From NCBI GenBank assembly GCA_037447655.1, contig JBBHKE010001966.1, positions 99,747 through 163,746 on the forward strand: 64,000 bases of DNA, written 5' to 3'. The position numbers were made by a program, and so were the translations under genes. Positions 25,228 to 37,288 of this stretch are shown piece by piece. The notes under the pieces were generated by a model that saw only the letters and a list, made by a program, of their open reading frames with translations, was not told the origin of the DNA and searched no databases. The DNA comes from Zygnema cylindricum (Eukaryota > Streptophyta > Zygnematophyceae > Zygnematales > Zygnemataceae). How positions within the stretch are numbered: the first letter of the stretch is position 1; every line of letters starts with the position of its first letter.

Positions 25228-25429
25228 ATGGCTACCACCCTCCTTAACAAGCAGGAGGTTCTCTCCTCCCTCCCCACCGCCATGGTGGTCGGATTCCTCT
25301 TTTCTGTACAATCCGTACCACTCTCCTTGGAACTGTTAGCCGGCAGTCGTGACGTCATCCTGCGCAATTTCTACCTTTCTGTGGATCCGTACATGATTGG
25401 GCTACTTCCCACCTTTCAAACCAGGGGAG
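25228..25429 (+). CDS. 2-alkenal reductase first exon, separate from the other exons
   Basis: ATG opens MATTLLNKQEVLSS, followed by RDVILRNFYLSVDPYMIGLL and a donor GAG|GTGAAT at 25430. NKQV-like start and LYLS.DPYM are the N-terminal signature of the plant alkenal reductase family. The exon points away from the 3' exons at 16.1-21.9 kb, and I find no exon 2 downstream to 64 kb. It is either the start of a second copy whose remainder is lost, or the original first exon moved by rearrangement. The VVGFLFSVQSVPLSLEL segment is less conserved. Confidence 0.75.
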
Positions 25430-25439
25430 GTGAATATAT

Positions 25440-26690
25440 CAATTCTCTGTCTCGCTTTTTTTTTTTCCTTTCTTAAATCTTCACTATTTTCTGGGAAAAT
25501 GGTGGGTATCCCTTTTTTTCTTTTGGGGAGGGGGAGAGGGAGGTAATAAGTTTTTGCAAAAAGTTCTTCATTTTTTTTTGGAAAAGCTTTATTTGCCGCT
25601 ATTTTTTCTCCTTTGCCAATTTTTTTAACACTTTTTTTTTCACTGGTTTTCCCAAGATTAAAAATAGAGAAATACATATGTAGAATTGGAAGAAAGCTGA
25701 GTTAATTGAATATTTTGTTTATCTATTTTTTTTTTAATAGTTCCCCTCTTGGAATTTACTCTTTTTTTCTCCAATCTTCTCTTAAATTTAAAATCACTCT
25801 CCTCTAATAGATTATAATCTCCTCCATCTTTCACCTATTTATTTTCATCACTTTATTTTCTTTCCCCGTTTATTTCCCTAAATCCTCTCTGTTTTCCACC
25901 AATTCACATATTTTTTCCCCTTTATTTCCTTTTTTTTTCGCTTCTATTATTACCCTATTCACATTTCTCTAAATTTCTGTAAGTTTCTTCAAAATTCTTC
26001 AAATTTATTGAAATTTCTCCGACTTTTTCCAAATTTTTCCATTCTTTTTCAAATTTCTCCAAATCAAATTTATCAAACTTTTCCAAATTTCTCCAATTTC
26101 TTCAAGCTTTTTCAAGTTTCTCCAGATTTCTTCTGTTTTCTCTAGATTTATTAAATCTACTAAAATTACTTCAAATTTCATCAAATTTCTCCAAATTTCT
26201 CTAATATTATCCAAATTTCTCCAATTTCTCCAAGTTTCTTCAGACTTCTCCAAGGTTTTGTCTATTTCTCCAAATTTTCCAATTTTTTTAAAATTTCTTC
26301 AATTTTCTTCAAATTTCTCTAGATTTCTTTCAGTTTCTCGAAACTTATCCAGTCGATTTTCTCCATTTTTTTCGAAATTTCATCAGATCTTCCCAAATTT
26401 ATCAAATTTTCCAAAAATTCTTCAATTTTCTCCAAATTTCTACAAATTTATCCAAATTTCTCTAATTCTATCCAAATTTCTCCAATTTCTCCAAGTTTAT
26501 TTAAATTTCTCTAAGTTTCTTTCTATTTCTCCAAATTCTTTCAAAATCCTCCAAATATTTCAAAATTTCTCCGAATTTTTCCAAATACTTTCAGATTTTT
26601 CCAAATTTCTTAAAATTTATCAAAATTTATTTATAATTTCTTTAATTTTTTTCGTATTCATTTGGCCAAGTATTACTTTACTTTAAAACG
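25440..26690. repeat. T-rich degenerate repeat, (TCCAAATTTC)n type
   Basis: 25980-26660 is a run of degenerate units of about 10-12 bp (TTTCTCCAAATTTCTCCAA). 25440-25980 is plain T-rich. It resembles, in style but not in sequence, the repeats in the intron at 18.7-19.7 kb. No exon seen. Confidence 0.75.
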
Positions 26691-27034
26691 ACTCTCGGGG
26701 TGGTTTGGGTTTGAGTTGGAGACGAGCTGGCATGACATGTGAGTGGGTCGAAATAGAGAAGACGTCGTGTTGAGTTACATAATTTCATGATGAGTGAATT
26801 GTACTTTTTTGGTGTTGCAAAAAAAATTATGTACATCGCTTACCCTAACATATAGGCACACAACCTAATTAAAAGATAGTTAACTAACTTTAGTCCAATA
26901 GTAATTATTTGAACATTAAGGTATACGCCCATGATAATAGACTAGGGATTTTCTTTAAGTGATGCGTAACGGAACTGAATTGACGAATTTTGGCTTATAG
27001 TATTGAAGAAGTCTCGATAATAGTCAACATGGTA

Positions 27035-27233
27035 CACCGCCCATTGTTGTTAGTGTTAATAACACTAATTCGGTCGCGACTTTTTTTGGCCAATAATCAC
27101 AAAATAGAGTTAACAACATTATTTAAGGAAGTGGACCAAAATCTGCCACGTCACTTTGCACTAAGTTAGTATTATTAATTCTAATTTCGCATTTACACTA
27201 GTTTTTCTTTAACACTAATAACGGTGGGCGGTG
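27035..27233. mobile_element. MITE, 199 bp, TA target duplication
   Basis: Ends in inverted repeats CACCGCCCATTGTTGTTAGT and the complement of CACCGCCCACCGTTATTAGT (22 of 25 bases match), flanked on both sides by TA (27033-27034, 27234-27235). It has no coding capacity. The TA duplication points to the Tc1/mariner-Stowaway group. It shares its terminus with elements at 51-53 and 58-59 kb. Confidence 0.88.
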
Positions 27234-27429
27234 TAGTTTGGCCTTGTATTGGTGATATGTTGTTGTTATCTTAAACCTTTAAAGGTGTAAAACAAAACGA
27301 AATTGCACATCATCTTCGGTATTGCATCCCATAAAGCCATCCCAACCAAAAATCATATTGAAACCTTGATAATGTGAGGTGTTAAGCTATACATTTGGAA
27401 AACCTGTAAAAAATCTAAAAAATCCTTAA

Positions 27430-27960
27430 ACACTAAGAAATCAAATACGACAGAGAGGCAAAGAGATAACGAGGGGGGATAAAAGGAGGGAGAGACGGGA
27501 GAGGGGGAGAGGAAGAGGGAGAGGGAGAGGGACAAGAAGAAAAAGAAGAAGAAGGGGGGGTAGGGGTCGTGAGGAGTAGAAGAGGGAGAGGGAGAGGGAC
27601 AAGAAGAAAAAGAGGATGAGAGGTAGGGAGAGGGGTGGTGAGGAGCGGAAGAGGAAGAGAGAGAGGGAGGAGGAGAAGAGCGAGAGAGAGTGGGCGAGGG
27701 AGAGGGGAAGGGGAGGAGAAGGGAAAGGGGGAGGGGAAAAGAAAGGGGGAGGGGGAAAGAGGGAAAAGAAGAGAGCGAGCGACAAAAATTTGAGAGCTGG
27801 AGGGAGAGATAAAAAGAGAAATGGGCAAAAAGGTGGGGGGGAGATACGGAGAGAGAGAAAAGGAAAGGAGGAGAGGGGGGATAACTAAGGGGAGGGGGAA
27901 GAAAAAAGAAAGTGAGAGTGAGAAAAAGCGGGAGAGGGAAAGGGACAAGAATAGGCCTCA
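27430..27960. repeat. Purine-rich low-complexity block
   Basis: About 500 bp of GA-rich DNA (GGGAGAGGGAGAGGGACAAG repeated). Open frames on both strands across it are compositional artefacts. Confidence 0.9.
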
Positions 27961-28046
27961 ACCAATCTCGAGTTGGATCCCACGGGTGGCGATAGGTTAA
28001 AGAAAGGCATAATGGAATGCAGATGCAAGCAAACCACAATAGGTCT

Positions 28047-28721
28047 TGTAGGATCTTAAGCAAAAGAGATTCACTCACATAAATTCACAAATCATAAATC
28101 ATTACACAACGGAAGCTCATAATAAACATAAGGAATATTCAGCCAAAAAGATTTATAAGTGTTCTTGGCCGAAGCCTCTTCATATCATCTCTCTTCTCTC
28201 TCTTCTTTAAATAATCCCTTACTCCAAGATTAATGCTCTAAAATTTAATCATCTAAGATACAATACTTTGCACATGTACACTGTTGCCTATATACTCGCT
28301 ACTATGCACTAAGAGACAACAAGGTAAGACAAGCAACTCGTTACTCTGCACTAAGAGACAACAAGGTAAGACAAGCAGAACTTAGCGTAGCGACGAAGTC
28401 TGTCCCTAGCTGACTGTGCACACAGCAAGGACGTTTCCACGAAAAAAGTAGCACGCGCTTTTTTCCTTCGAAACGACTAACTCCAAACGTTGAGTTAAAC
28501 ACGTGTCGTCACACGAAAACACCAGCACGTAAAATATGACACCTGCGCACGAAAACATAAAGTGACGCGAAACGAAATAGTACATTACGATCACGGATAA
28601 CAAAAGTACCGCCACAAAACGACGTCGTACATTTTGTATGATGACGTGATACATCACGTCTAACAAATAAATGTTAGTATGTCGCTTCGCGAAAATACCG
28701 CGAAACGACAATAACCCAACA
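28047..28721 (-). repeat. 3' LTR of copia 2
   Basis: 675 bp, about 90% identical to the LTR at 32675-33323. A stretch around TGCACTAAGAGACAACAAGG is tandemly duplicated here (28303-28380) but single in the other LTR, which explains most of the length difference. Confidence 0.93.
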
Positions 28722-28754
28722 ATCCCCCTCTTATTGTCGGAATCGCCAAACTCT

Positions 28755-29018
28755 TCAAAATAATCCAAGTTCTTGTCGCCCCCTCTCAAATACATCATGT
28801 GTGGCAGCCTTCGTCAACAAATCAGCCGCCTCCTCTTTTGTCGGTACGTACGGATATACAATCTCGTTCCCCGTAACCAAATCTCTTACAAAATGCCATT
28901 CGATCCTGATGTGTTTCGTCCTCTTGTGAAACATTGGATTTTTCGCCACAGACATCGAACTCATGCTGTCAGAATAAATCGTCATACAACCAATAGGAAT
29001 GCTCAACTCGCGTAACAT
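28755..29018 (-). pseudogene. Copia 2 RNase H C-terminus
   Basis: The frame contains YSDSMSSMSVAKNPMFHKR, TKHIRIEWHFVRDLV and KEEAADLLTKA, the conserved end of copia polyproteins (SDS..A..., KHIDIRYHFIRD, DxxTKAL). It directly abuts RT N-terminal sequence at 29028. Confidence 0.88.
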
Positions 29019-29027
29019 CTCTTTAAT

Positions 29028-29345
29028 CTAAATCGAAGCCTTAGATGCATGACACGCAGCCATGACACGCAGCCATACATTTCCTTCCTGCAAAGGAGAC
29101 ACGCCTTCCGGTACCTTTATATATACCTCTTCCTCCAACTCACCATTTAAAAACGCGGTTTCCACGTCCACTTGATGGACGTGCTTCTTCCCCATCGCTG
29201 CAAGTGCAATAATAATCTGTAGTGAGTCGAACTTCACCACGGGAGCATAAGTTTCCTTAAAATCAATTCCCTCACGTTGTTGGAAGCCCTTACAAACAAG
29301 CCTCGCCTTGTAATAAAAAAATCACCCGAAGCTCCTGTTTTGGTC
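29028..29345 (-). pseudogene. Copia 2 RT N-terminal remnant
   Basis: Contains LIIALAAMGKKHVHQVDVET and AFLNGELEEEVYIKVPEG, the first RT blocks. The palm with YVDD and everything to RNase H is missing: at 29028-29080 the sequence jumps to unrelated codons with a small duplication (CATGACACGCAGCC twice). A diagnostic deletion that kills the element. Confidence 0.88.
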
Positions 29346-29509
29346 TTAAAGACCCACTTTGCATCTCGCCTTTTTCCCCTCCAGTAATTTTACTTCCTCA
29401 AAAGTTCGATTATCAACCACCGATTTAAATTCTTTCTCCCACGCCATTTTCCACTTACTCTTCCAATCGGCCAACCTCCTAGCCTCGACATAAGATTGAG
29501 GGTCGCCCG

Positions 29510-30999
29510 TCATATTTTCTGTAAGTGATTGCTACAAGAGAAACTCCGTCTCTTTAGCATCGGAAAGGAAATAATGCGAATTTGATAAATTTTCCCCTTT
29601 TCGATCGGTATTGAGTTTCTCCGGTTTCTTCCCCTTTGTACTCCGAGAGCTCCTTCTAAGAACTTGCTCCTCCTCCTTCTCCTCTTTCTCTCCGTCAGAT
29701 TCGATTTCAATTTCCTTCTCACTCGATTTAGAACTCGATTTAGAGCTTTGAGATTTCCGAATGTTCGAAGGCACTCGGGAATCCAAAGATCCGTTACTCT
29801 TTCTTTCAAATTCAATTTCAACCGATTTCTTCAATTTCTTTTTCTGAGTTTTTACATTCGGTTCCTTATCGGATTCGGAATCCCTAATGTACGGAAAACT
29901 CTCAATTCACTCTCCTCATAAAAATCCAAATTTTCCTTAAATTTCCCAACGGAATTCATATCCAATTTGAGATCCTTATGAAAATCCACATTCCGAGATT
30001 CCTCCACGGTGTGACTAGCCGGATCAAACACTCGGTACAAATTCCCCTTCGCACTATAACCAATAAAAATTCCCGGCCAACACCATGGTGCAAATTTCCC
30101 TTTCCTCTTAAATAATTCCACATAAACCGTAGCATGACATCCCCAAATTCTCAAATGAAGAACTGTGGGCTTTCTACCACTCCATAACTCCTTTGGTGTT
30201 TTATTCCCCGAAACCGAAATGATTATTCTGTTACAAATGTAATTTGCCATAAGAATGGCGTCTCCCCACAAAAACATATCTCATCGGAGCTATGAACCAT
30301 CGCACGTACCATTTCTTGTAAGGTACGATTCTTCCTCTTGGCCAATCCATTTGATTCCAAAAAATAAGGCGCCATGAATTGATGCCTTATCCCCCACTCT
30401 TTACAATACCCCTCAAAAACAACAAACTCCTTTCTATTGTCAGACCGAATGGACTTAAGCTTCTTATCAATTTTCCTTTCGGCCATTACATGCCATTCTT
30501 TAAATTTTTGAATTGCATCTGATTTATTTTTCAATAAATACACCCATGAATTCCGAGAGAAGTCATCAACAATCACCAAAGAATACTTATTACCTCCAAT
30601 TGTCTCGGGATTAATATGTCCACAAAGATCGATGTGAACAACCTCCAAAGGATTTTGAGCTCCATGCTTGATGTCTTTATTCGGATGGGATTTCTGAATT
30701 TGACGTCCTTTGCTACATCCTCCGTATCAGTTCACCTTCTCACCGGATGCGAGGTCCAAACCCCTCACCGAAGAATGACGAATCATCTCCTTCAAACTTA
30801 TCTCGGATGTGTGACACATCCGGTGATGCCAAAACGTAAGATCACCTTTCAACTCCGAAATTTGATGTGAAATTCCCTCGTTGGGAACTCTAGATTTCGG
30901 CCTCCTCCATAAGAGCCGACTATGATTCGTATCCGTTACAATCCCTTCTCCAATTACATTCCCTTTCTCATTCCACTCTCGCAAGTAAGCTTTCACCAC
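29510..30999 (-). pseudogene. Copia 2 GAG-pre-integrase, integrase and linker
   Basis: 30999-30727 has LTFWHHRMCHTSEISLKEM (zinc-binding HH..C pattern of the integrase N-terminus). 30648-30223 has VVHIDLCGHINPETIGGNKY, VDDFSRNSWVYLL and IRSDNRKEFVV (catalytic DNG changed to DNR), then NRTLQEMVRAM. 30277-29852 has TPKELWSGRKPTVLHLRIWG and the FIGYSAKGNLYRVFDP motif. 29834-29510 is an acidic Ser/Lys/Glu-rich linker. Frame breaks lie at about 30250 and 30720. Confidence 0.9.
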
Positions 31000-31321
31000 T
31001 CTTTTGGATTTGTGGAACGCTTAACAAATTAACCGAACCGTCCGGAATATAAAGAGTATTTTGAAGACAATGCTCTGTTGATTTCTCTTTCCCTTCATTA
31101 TCCCATGAAAGGAGATCAAGCCAAACGGTGCCCGTACCAACCGAAATGACATGGCCGCTTGCAACCGTAATAAACTTTGGAACCGTAAGTTCCCTCATGT
31201 CATCAAACAAGGTGGCATCCGTGCAAACATGATGAGATGCCCTTGTATCAATAATCCACTCTTTCTCCAAATTTCCTTCACTACTCACCGAGTCAAGGGT
31301 AAGGTTAAGAACCGGAAACAC
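30968..31321 (-). pseudogene. Copia 2 protease
   Basis: EKEWIIDTRASHHVCTDATL is a retropepsin motif in which the invariant DTG has become DTR, removing the active-site Gly. The rest (LYIPDGSVNLLSV) is the conserved C-terminal part of the domain. Confidence 0.9.
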
Positions 31322-31357
31322 ATCACCGGTTTCATTACCATAGTCAAAGTAATTTGC

Positions 31358-32632
31358 TTAACCGTAACCACGGCCGCCATCGCGACCACCTACTAGGCCA
31401 CCACCTTGGCCGTCTCTATCACCTGCTCTACCTCCTCTTCCACCTCCGAAATCTCCACTCTTCGCATAACATTGAGGGCTCGTATGCCCCCACTTACCGC
31501 AAAAATGACATTGCTTTTCCTTATCCGGACAAGAGGAAGATAAATGTCCAAGCCGGTTACATCGGCAACATGTCACATTGGGAAGATCCCAATGGACCTT
31601 CGGTGGACCACCTCGCTCCTTCATGTTGCCTCGGCCGCCACCACCTCTTCTCGAGCCACCTCCTCTACCACCCCCTCTTCCACCGGCATAATTAAGATCT
31701 AGGGTTTTGGAAGTATTAGAGTTAAGAACTCCTCCTCCACTTGAAAAAGACGTGGGAGTTCCCTCCAACATTTTGATAAAATTGACGGTGAATCCGAAGG
31801 TGTTATCCGCCTTCGCTGGTAAAATAGCTTTAAGATGTGAAAGCTTCTCCGGTAAAGCATTGAGAAAAACGCTTAATTTATCCGCATCCAAGATAACTCG
31901 GCCATTGTTGATTAATTGCTCGATTATAATATTAAAGCGCTTCAGGGCATCATCCATCAATTCATTTGACTTGATTTTAAAATTCATATAGTCCGTATAA
32001 ACATATTGACCATTGTTCTCAACGCCTTTCTCATATTTCTCCTCAAGTGCTTGCCAACACTCATGGGCCGTGCCGTGAGCGAGGAAATGATCATGCACGA
32101 AAGAAGTGCAATTCTTCATCAAACTGGTCGTTGCCGCAATATCCTTCAACCTTCATTGAGTACGTACCTTACTCTCGATAGGCATTTTCTCTTCTCTATT
32201 GACAATTCTCTAAAGCTTCTTGAGAATAAGTTGGCCTAAAATAAACTTCTTCCAAACGGCATAAGTGGTGCCATTAACGGCCACGGATTTCCCCGACATA
32301 TTATAACTTTCTTCGTTTTCCAATCCTCCGCCAAAATCAGACTCTTCTTCTTCTATCTTCGCCTTTCCCTTCCTGATCCTCTCTTTTCTCTCACTCTCAT
32401 TAGCTCCTCCATAGAATGGATTGGTAGCCGGAAAGAAAGTGTTTTCTTTGCTCTCACTCGGTTGAGTTTGAAAATAGGAATCTACATATCTCATAAGTGT
32501 ATCAAACATTTCCTCGAATTTTCTCTCCGTATTCCGGGTCTCCTCAAATTGAGAACCCGAAAAACTGAACTCTCTTGCTCTCTCTGAAGTCGACATGGGG
32601 GAAGGAGTATTTTTATTCTTCTTCCTCCCCAT
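31358..32632 (-). pseudogene. Copia 2 gag
   Basis: 32632-32210 gives a charged N-terminus. 32149-31358 contains a UBN2-like gag domain (HECWQALEEKYEKGVENN; LLNALPEKL-like block), a Gly/Arg-rich RGG region, and two good zinc knuckles: CCRCNRLGHLSSSC and CHFCGKWGHTSPQC (both CX2CX4HX4C). A frame break at about 32150-32210 separates the two halves. Tandem double knuckles are seen in some plant copia families. Confidence 0.88.
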
Positions 32633-32674
32633 GCGCTCCCTCTCTAACTCCGAAGCACTAGCTTCGATACCAAA

Positions 32675-33323
32675 TGTAGGATCTTAAGCAACAGACATTC
32701 ACTCGAATAAATTCACAAATCATAAATCATTACACAGCGAAAGCTCATAATAATCAAGAGGAATATTCAGCCAAAAAAATTTATAAGTGTTCTTGGCCAA
32801 AGCCTCTTTACATCATCTCTCTTCTCTCTTCTTTCTCTTCTTTCTCTTCTTTAAATAACCTCTTACTCCAAGATTAATCCTCTAAGATTTAATCATGTAA
32901 GATACAATACTCTGCACATATACACTGCTGCCTATGTACTCGCTACTCTACACTAAGAGACAACAAGGTAAGACAAGCAGAACTTAGCGTAGCGACGAAG
33001 TCTGTCCCTAGCTGACTATGCACACTCCAAGGACGTTTCCACGAAGAAAGTAGCACGTGCTTTCTTCCTTCGAAACGACTAACTCCAAACGTTGACTTAA
33101 ACACGTGTCGTCACATGAAAATACCTGCACGCAAAATGTGACACCAGCGCACGAAAACATAAATTGACGCGAAACGAAATAGTACATTTCGTTCGCTGAT
33201 AACAAAAGTACCGCCGCGAAACGACGTCGTACATTTTGTATGATGACGTGATACTTCACGTCTAACAAATAAATGTTAGTATGTCGCTTTGCGAAAATAC
33301 CGCTAAACGATAACAACCCTACA
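32675..33323 (-). repeat. 5' LTR of copia 2
   Basis: 649 bp, bounded by TGTAGGATCTTAAG at the left and CAACCCTACA at the right (plus-strand view). It contains a (TTCTC)n stretch at 32819-32850 that is expanded relative to the other LTR. Confidence 0.93.
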
Positions 33324-34450
33324 AGTCTATTAAACTAGGGGAAGTTTGACAAAAATCAAAGCCGTAGATGAATAAATTGCTCACTAACAGAAAGATTAAC
33401 TAAGGATGGTTCGAGAGGCCATAGGTTTATAAGAAAAACAATATTTGGGATTGATTTATGTACTTTTTATTTCATTCTCTTTTATAAGAACCCCATTCTC
33501 CTTGGAGCCGCCTCAACTCAAGCCACAACTTTACCTTAAATAGATAGTCAAGGCACACTAGAACAAATGATTTTCGAACATGTTAAAATCTCTGAGCGAG
33601 AATTCATTAGGAAATGTACAGGCCGTGGAGCATCGGGTCCAACTTTGGTAGTCTCATTAAATGAGTGCGATTTATATCCCTCGACGGTTGTGATTCATGC
33701 TAAGAGATTTTGTCTATCCAATGAGATTGAGAAAAGACACTTTACACACCTCTCTACTTGAATAGTACTCATGTTATCCCCCAAAGGCGTGTTGACCTTA
33801 GAAAGCTGCCAGGGCAAGCATGTCAATGATTACCAAACCAATGTGGCTCCTTGCTATTTATGGAGTTTGACAACAAACTGTTATTTCAATTCACTCATGC
33901 CCCAATGTTGTTGACATGTGTAAGGTAGTAAGTTTCTAGTGCGTCCCAATTTTTTATGGGTTTTTTTTTATGTGTGAGGAACTTGGGATGCCTCGCACGA
34001 CCTATATGTGCCACACGAGTTGAACAATGGAAGTGTGGCTAAGAAATTTTAGTGTTGTGAGAATAATGAAATAGGAGCCATGGAGAACAAGTGATTGCAT
34101 TAGGGTTATAAAGACGAGAACATCATAAACCGTGGGAATCAACAAACTTAATGATAAGATTAGAAGGTTGTAGGTTTCATTCACGGAGAGCATATAGTAA
34201 GAGCGCAAAAAATTTGAAAATTTCGCTAAATTTGTGGGTACGAAATGTCTTGGCAAGTACACTCTAAAGGACATCAAGTACGATCGATACCAGTACCTAG
34301 AGCTTAGGGCCTCGATAGGATGGATCTCTAGTATTTGGCCGATCGGATGGTTAACTCCTCTAAACCTTCCCAAATTAACATACATAGGAATGGGCCCGTG
34401 AGGGTTGTGCTTCTAATGGTTGGGGTTATTGAGGGACTTTAATGACTTTC
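33324..34450. other. Intergenic, no supported gene
   Basis: Unique-looking AT-rich sequence with frames up to 127 codons on either strand, none resembling a known protein. Nothing else visible. Confidence 0.5.
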
Positions 34451-34589
34451 AGGGTTTTTTGGGATTTTTTAGGATTTTAGGGTGTTTTTATGGTTTTAAA
34501 GGTTTAAAATAATGACTTGGGTCGTGGAGGGGGTGCAAGGGGGGAATTACTACCAACGTCAGAGTGTGAGAGGGGGGAAACTGCTTAGA

Positions 34590-34732
34590 GGTTGGGGTGG
34601 AGGGGAAACTGTTGATGCCGAAGAGGGGAGGGAGGGGGAGAGGAGGAGGGGGAGAGGGAGAGGGAGAGGGGGTAGAAGGGCTACTACTTGGGAAGGTTGA
34701 GAGGCGGAGCACTACTGGGGGGGGGGGGGGGT

Positions 34733-34772
<40 letters not shown>

Positions 34773-34800
34773 GGGGGGGGGAGGGGTTGGGAGGTTATTG
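34590..34800. repeat. G-rich block ending in a poly-G run
   Basis: 34610-34675 is GGGGAGA-like; 34719-34790 is almost pure G with single T or A breaks. Such a run could form G-quadruplexes, but its length is also likely to be unreliable in the assembly. Confidence 0.9.
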
Positions 34801-34879
34801 GTAATGCGGGAGGGTACAAGGTGTCGGGGGAGAGTACCGCTTGTTTCACTGGGTGGAGGTTTTTGGCGATGTCATGAGG

Positions 34880-36400
34880 GTTAGGCAAGGAGGGTGAAGC
34901 GCAAGGGAAGTGGGGACGGAGGGGAGGGAGGGGATGGTTTCCCTATTGTGGTTTCCTAGGGCAATCTCTCTATTGAGAATGGTGTATGAAATGTATATCC
35001 TAATTTTTAACTTCGCTCCGGGAAGAAGGTGTTGTCGCGTAGGGAGGTAGGAGCATTAAAATACATAGTTCACAATTTCGTGGACCAGCTTTGCGTAAAG
35101 TACATCGTGAGGTCCCGACAACATCTCGACCGTCCGTTTTTTGGTACGGATGAAAGTCGCCGCTCCAATAGTATCATATGGCCCAAAAAATAAACGTACC
35201 GTATTCTAAACATCTACAGTACTAGTGAGGCTTTACTCGGATAAAAGTCGTCGCCGCCGACCAATAGGAACGTTTGTCTGGTTGTCCGAGACGATCCAAT
35301 TCCTGAATGCGGGGAATTGACGGCCACGATTTTTCTAAAAATTTCCAGAATCTCCGTGAAGCGTACGGGACACCTTTGTAATAGAGTTACCGTACCGCTA
35401 TTGTACAGCTATATACATTTCGTATGGGGTATGTTTCGAACGTTTAATTTCGAAACATAATTCACAATATTGCAAGCATACCCTCAATTAGTGTAACATA
35501 TCGCCGTTTACTCCGATACGAGGTAAAATATTACCGAGGCAAGAAGGTACGCACGTGTGAGAAAAAAATAAGATCCACAAGGTAAAAGATCTTAATGTAC
35601 CATCTCCCTTTTTAATAGTCTTGTTGTTGTTTTTGTAAAGGTAAAAAGATCGCGATGGAAAGTACGTTTTGCCATGCAGTGGGAGGAGCAAGAAATTGCA
35701 TCCAAAGGTAAAACATCAAAACGCAAAGAAGGTATCGTCACGTAGAAGGGGACAAGGAAATTAGATCCAAATGTAAAAAGATTGCAATGGGAAGAGCGAT
35801 TTTTGTCACGTAGTGGAGGAGCAGGAAATATCCGTACGTGAAGATCGTAAGGTGAAGATTCTGCCATGTAGTGGAGGGGGGTGATACTTCTAGTTCTGAT
35901 AAAAAGTTTTGGTTGCTTTTATTCCTCTTGATTTAGTTTTCTAGTTTTTTCTCTTTAACTGTATACCGATAAATGACACAGCTAAATGACAAGGTAACGA
36001 AATTAAGATATTATTCTAAAAAAAAATAATGTGCTAGCAAATACTTTAAAAAATGGTTGACCATTTCCATCGTATTCGATTCAACATTTTCAAAAAAGTC
36101 GAAGATCTTCGACAAAATCATAATCAACAAAAGTTTCAAAAACAACAAAAAAAGTGTACCATAAAAAAGACATAAAAAGTTTAATTTCATCGCTCTTAAT
36201 GTAAAAGGTGAAACCAAAAAACAAATGAATATTTTTCCACACAAAATTCTACACTATATACTGTCTATTTACAGCTATACAAAGTACCAAATTTTAAAAA
36301 CCTTTTAAGTTTATCGAAGGAATTCTAAACCCAATTGCTAAAGAACACCCTTAAAAATACTACTAACTACTACCACCCCCAAATTATCACAAAAAGTGGA
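34880..36400. other. Intergenic, no supported gene
   Basis: 35040-35530 is moderately GC-rich with many GTAC tetranucleotides, similar in feel to the transposon-rich DNA at 51-53 kb, but I could not delimit an element. 35560-35880 contains two or three diverged copies of a stretch around GGTAAAAAGATCGCGATGG. No gene. Confidence 0.45.
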
Positions 36401-36439
36401 TATATCCACCTCCCAAACCCTAAAAAAAAAACTATACAC

Positions 36440-36980
36440 ATCTTTCGCTGCTCCCTCTCTTCCTCATATCTCTTCTCCCACTCCATCGTCCGCTTTCCTC
36501 CCTCTACCTCCCACTCCTCACTCTCTTCCCTCTCTTCTCTCTCTTCCCTCCCTTTTTCTTCTCCATAGCACATACCATTGCTCCCTTTCCTTCCTCTCCT
36601 CTCTCTTCTCTTTTTCCTCTCCTCTCACTTCTCTTCCTCCTCTTTCTCCTCTCTCCCCTCCCACAAGACCTACCATACCTCTCTTTCCTCCACCAGTTCT
36701 TGGTTCAAATATCATTCACATAAGTACAAGCGTCAAGCTGTCAACAGTCAACGAAACTGGTTTTTCACGTAGGACAGATCTCTCTCATCTCCTAACCCCC
36801 CCCCCCCCCTCCCACCCTCTCTCTCCCTCTCCCTCTCCCTCTCTCTCCCTCTCTCCCTCACTCCCTCTATCTCCTCTCCCTCTCTCTCTCACTCACTCTC
36901 CCTCCCTCTCTCACTCGCTCTCTGTATTGCTCCCTCTCTCTTCCTCTCTCTCTCCCCTCCCCCTCCCCCCCCTTTCTTAA
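36440..36980. repeat. CT-rich low-complexity block
   Basis: Two pyrimidine-rich tracts (36440-36690 and 36795-36975) with (CTCTCC)n stretches. No gene. Confidence 0.9.
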
Positions 36981-37288
36981 ATGTTGAACAATTAAACGTA
37001 ACCATACAAAACCCCAATTATATACCGCAGAAACTAAAACTTTCCGACTTTCAGAACTTCCAAATACAATTCCTCCCTTTCCCCCCTCTCTCCCATCCCA
37101 CCCTCCCTTCACCCACACCCTCCCCTTACCCACCTTCCCTGTCCCTCTCCCCACCCGCCATTTTTTTTATTTTTTTTGCGTTTTCAGACAAAACCTTCTA
37201 ACCGGCCTCGAGTAAAATTTCCTTGTCCATTAAAAAGTACATAAAAGAGTATATATAAAAAAGTACATATAACGTACACCATTTTATT

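Larger units (their letters stand above)
28047..33323 (-). mobile_element. Ty1-copia retrotransposon 2, both LTRs present, internally deleted
   Basis: A 5.28-kb element on the minus strand. LTRs are at 32675-33323 (5') and 28047-28721 (3'), both starting TG and ending CA when read in the element's direction or its complement. A primer-binding site (minus: TTTGGTATCGAAGC) follows the 5' LTR at about 32674, of the initiator-Met-tRNA type usual for plant copia. A polypurine tract (AAGAGGGGGA) abuts the 3' LTR at about 28723-28733. Flanks are GGTCT and AGTCT, a 4/5 target duplication. Gag, protease, integrase and RNase H pieces are in copia order, but most of RT is deleted. Confidence 0.93.

Noticed and set aside
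25980-26690. Plus-strand frame of 142 codons rich in Phe/Ser/Asn/Leu.
   Set aside because: Made of a 10-12 bp T-rich repeat; composition artefact.
27353-28078. Minus-strand frame of 241 codons.
   Set aside because: Pro/Leu/Ser string over a GA-rich low-complexity block, reaching into the copia LTR.
34002-34385. 127-codon minus-strand frame.
   Set aside because: No recognisable motif and the composition fits chance in AT-rich DNA.
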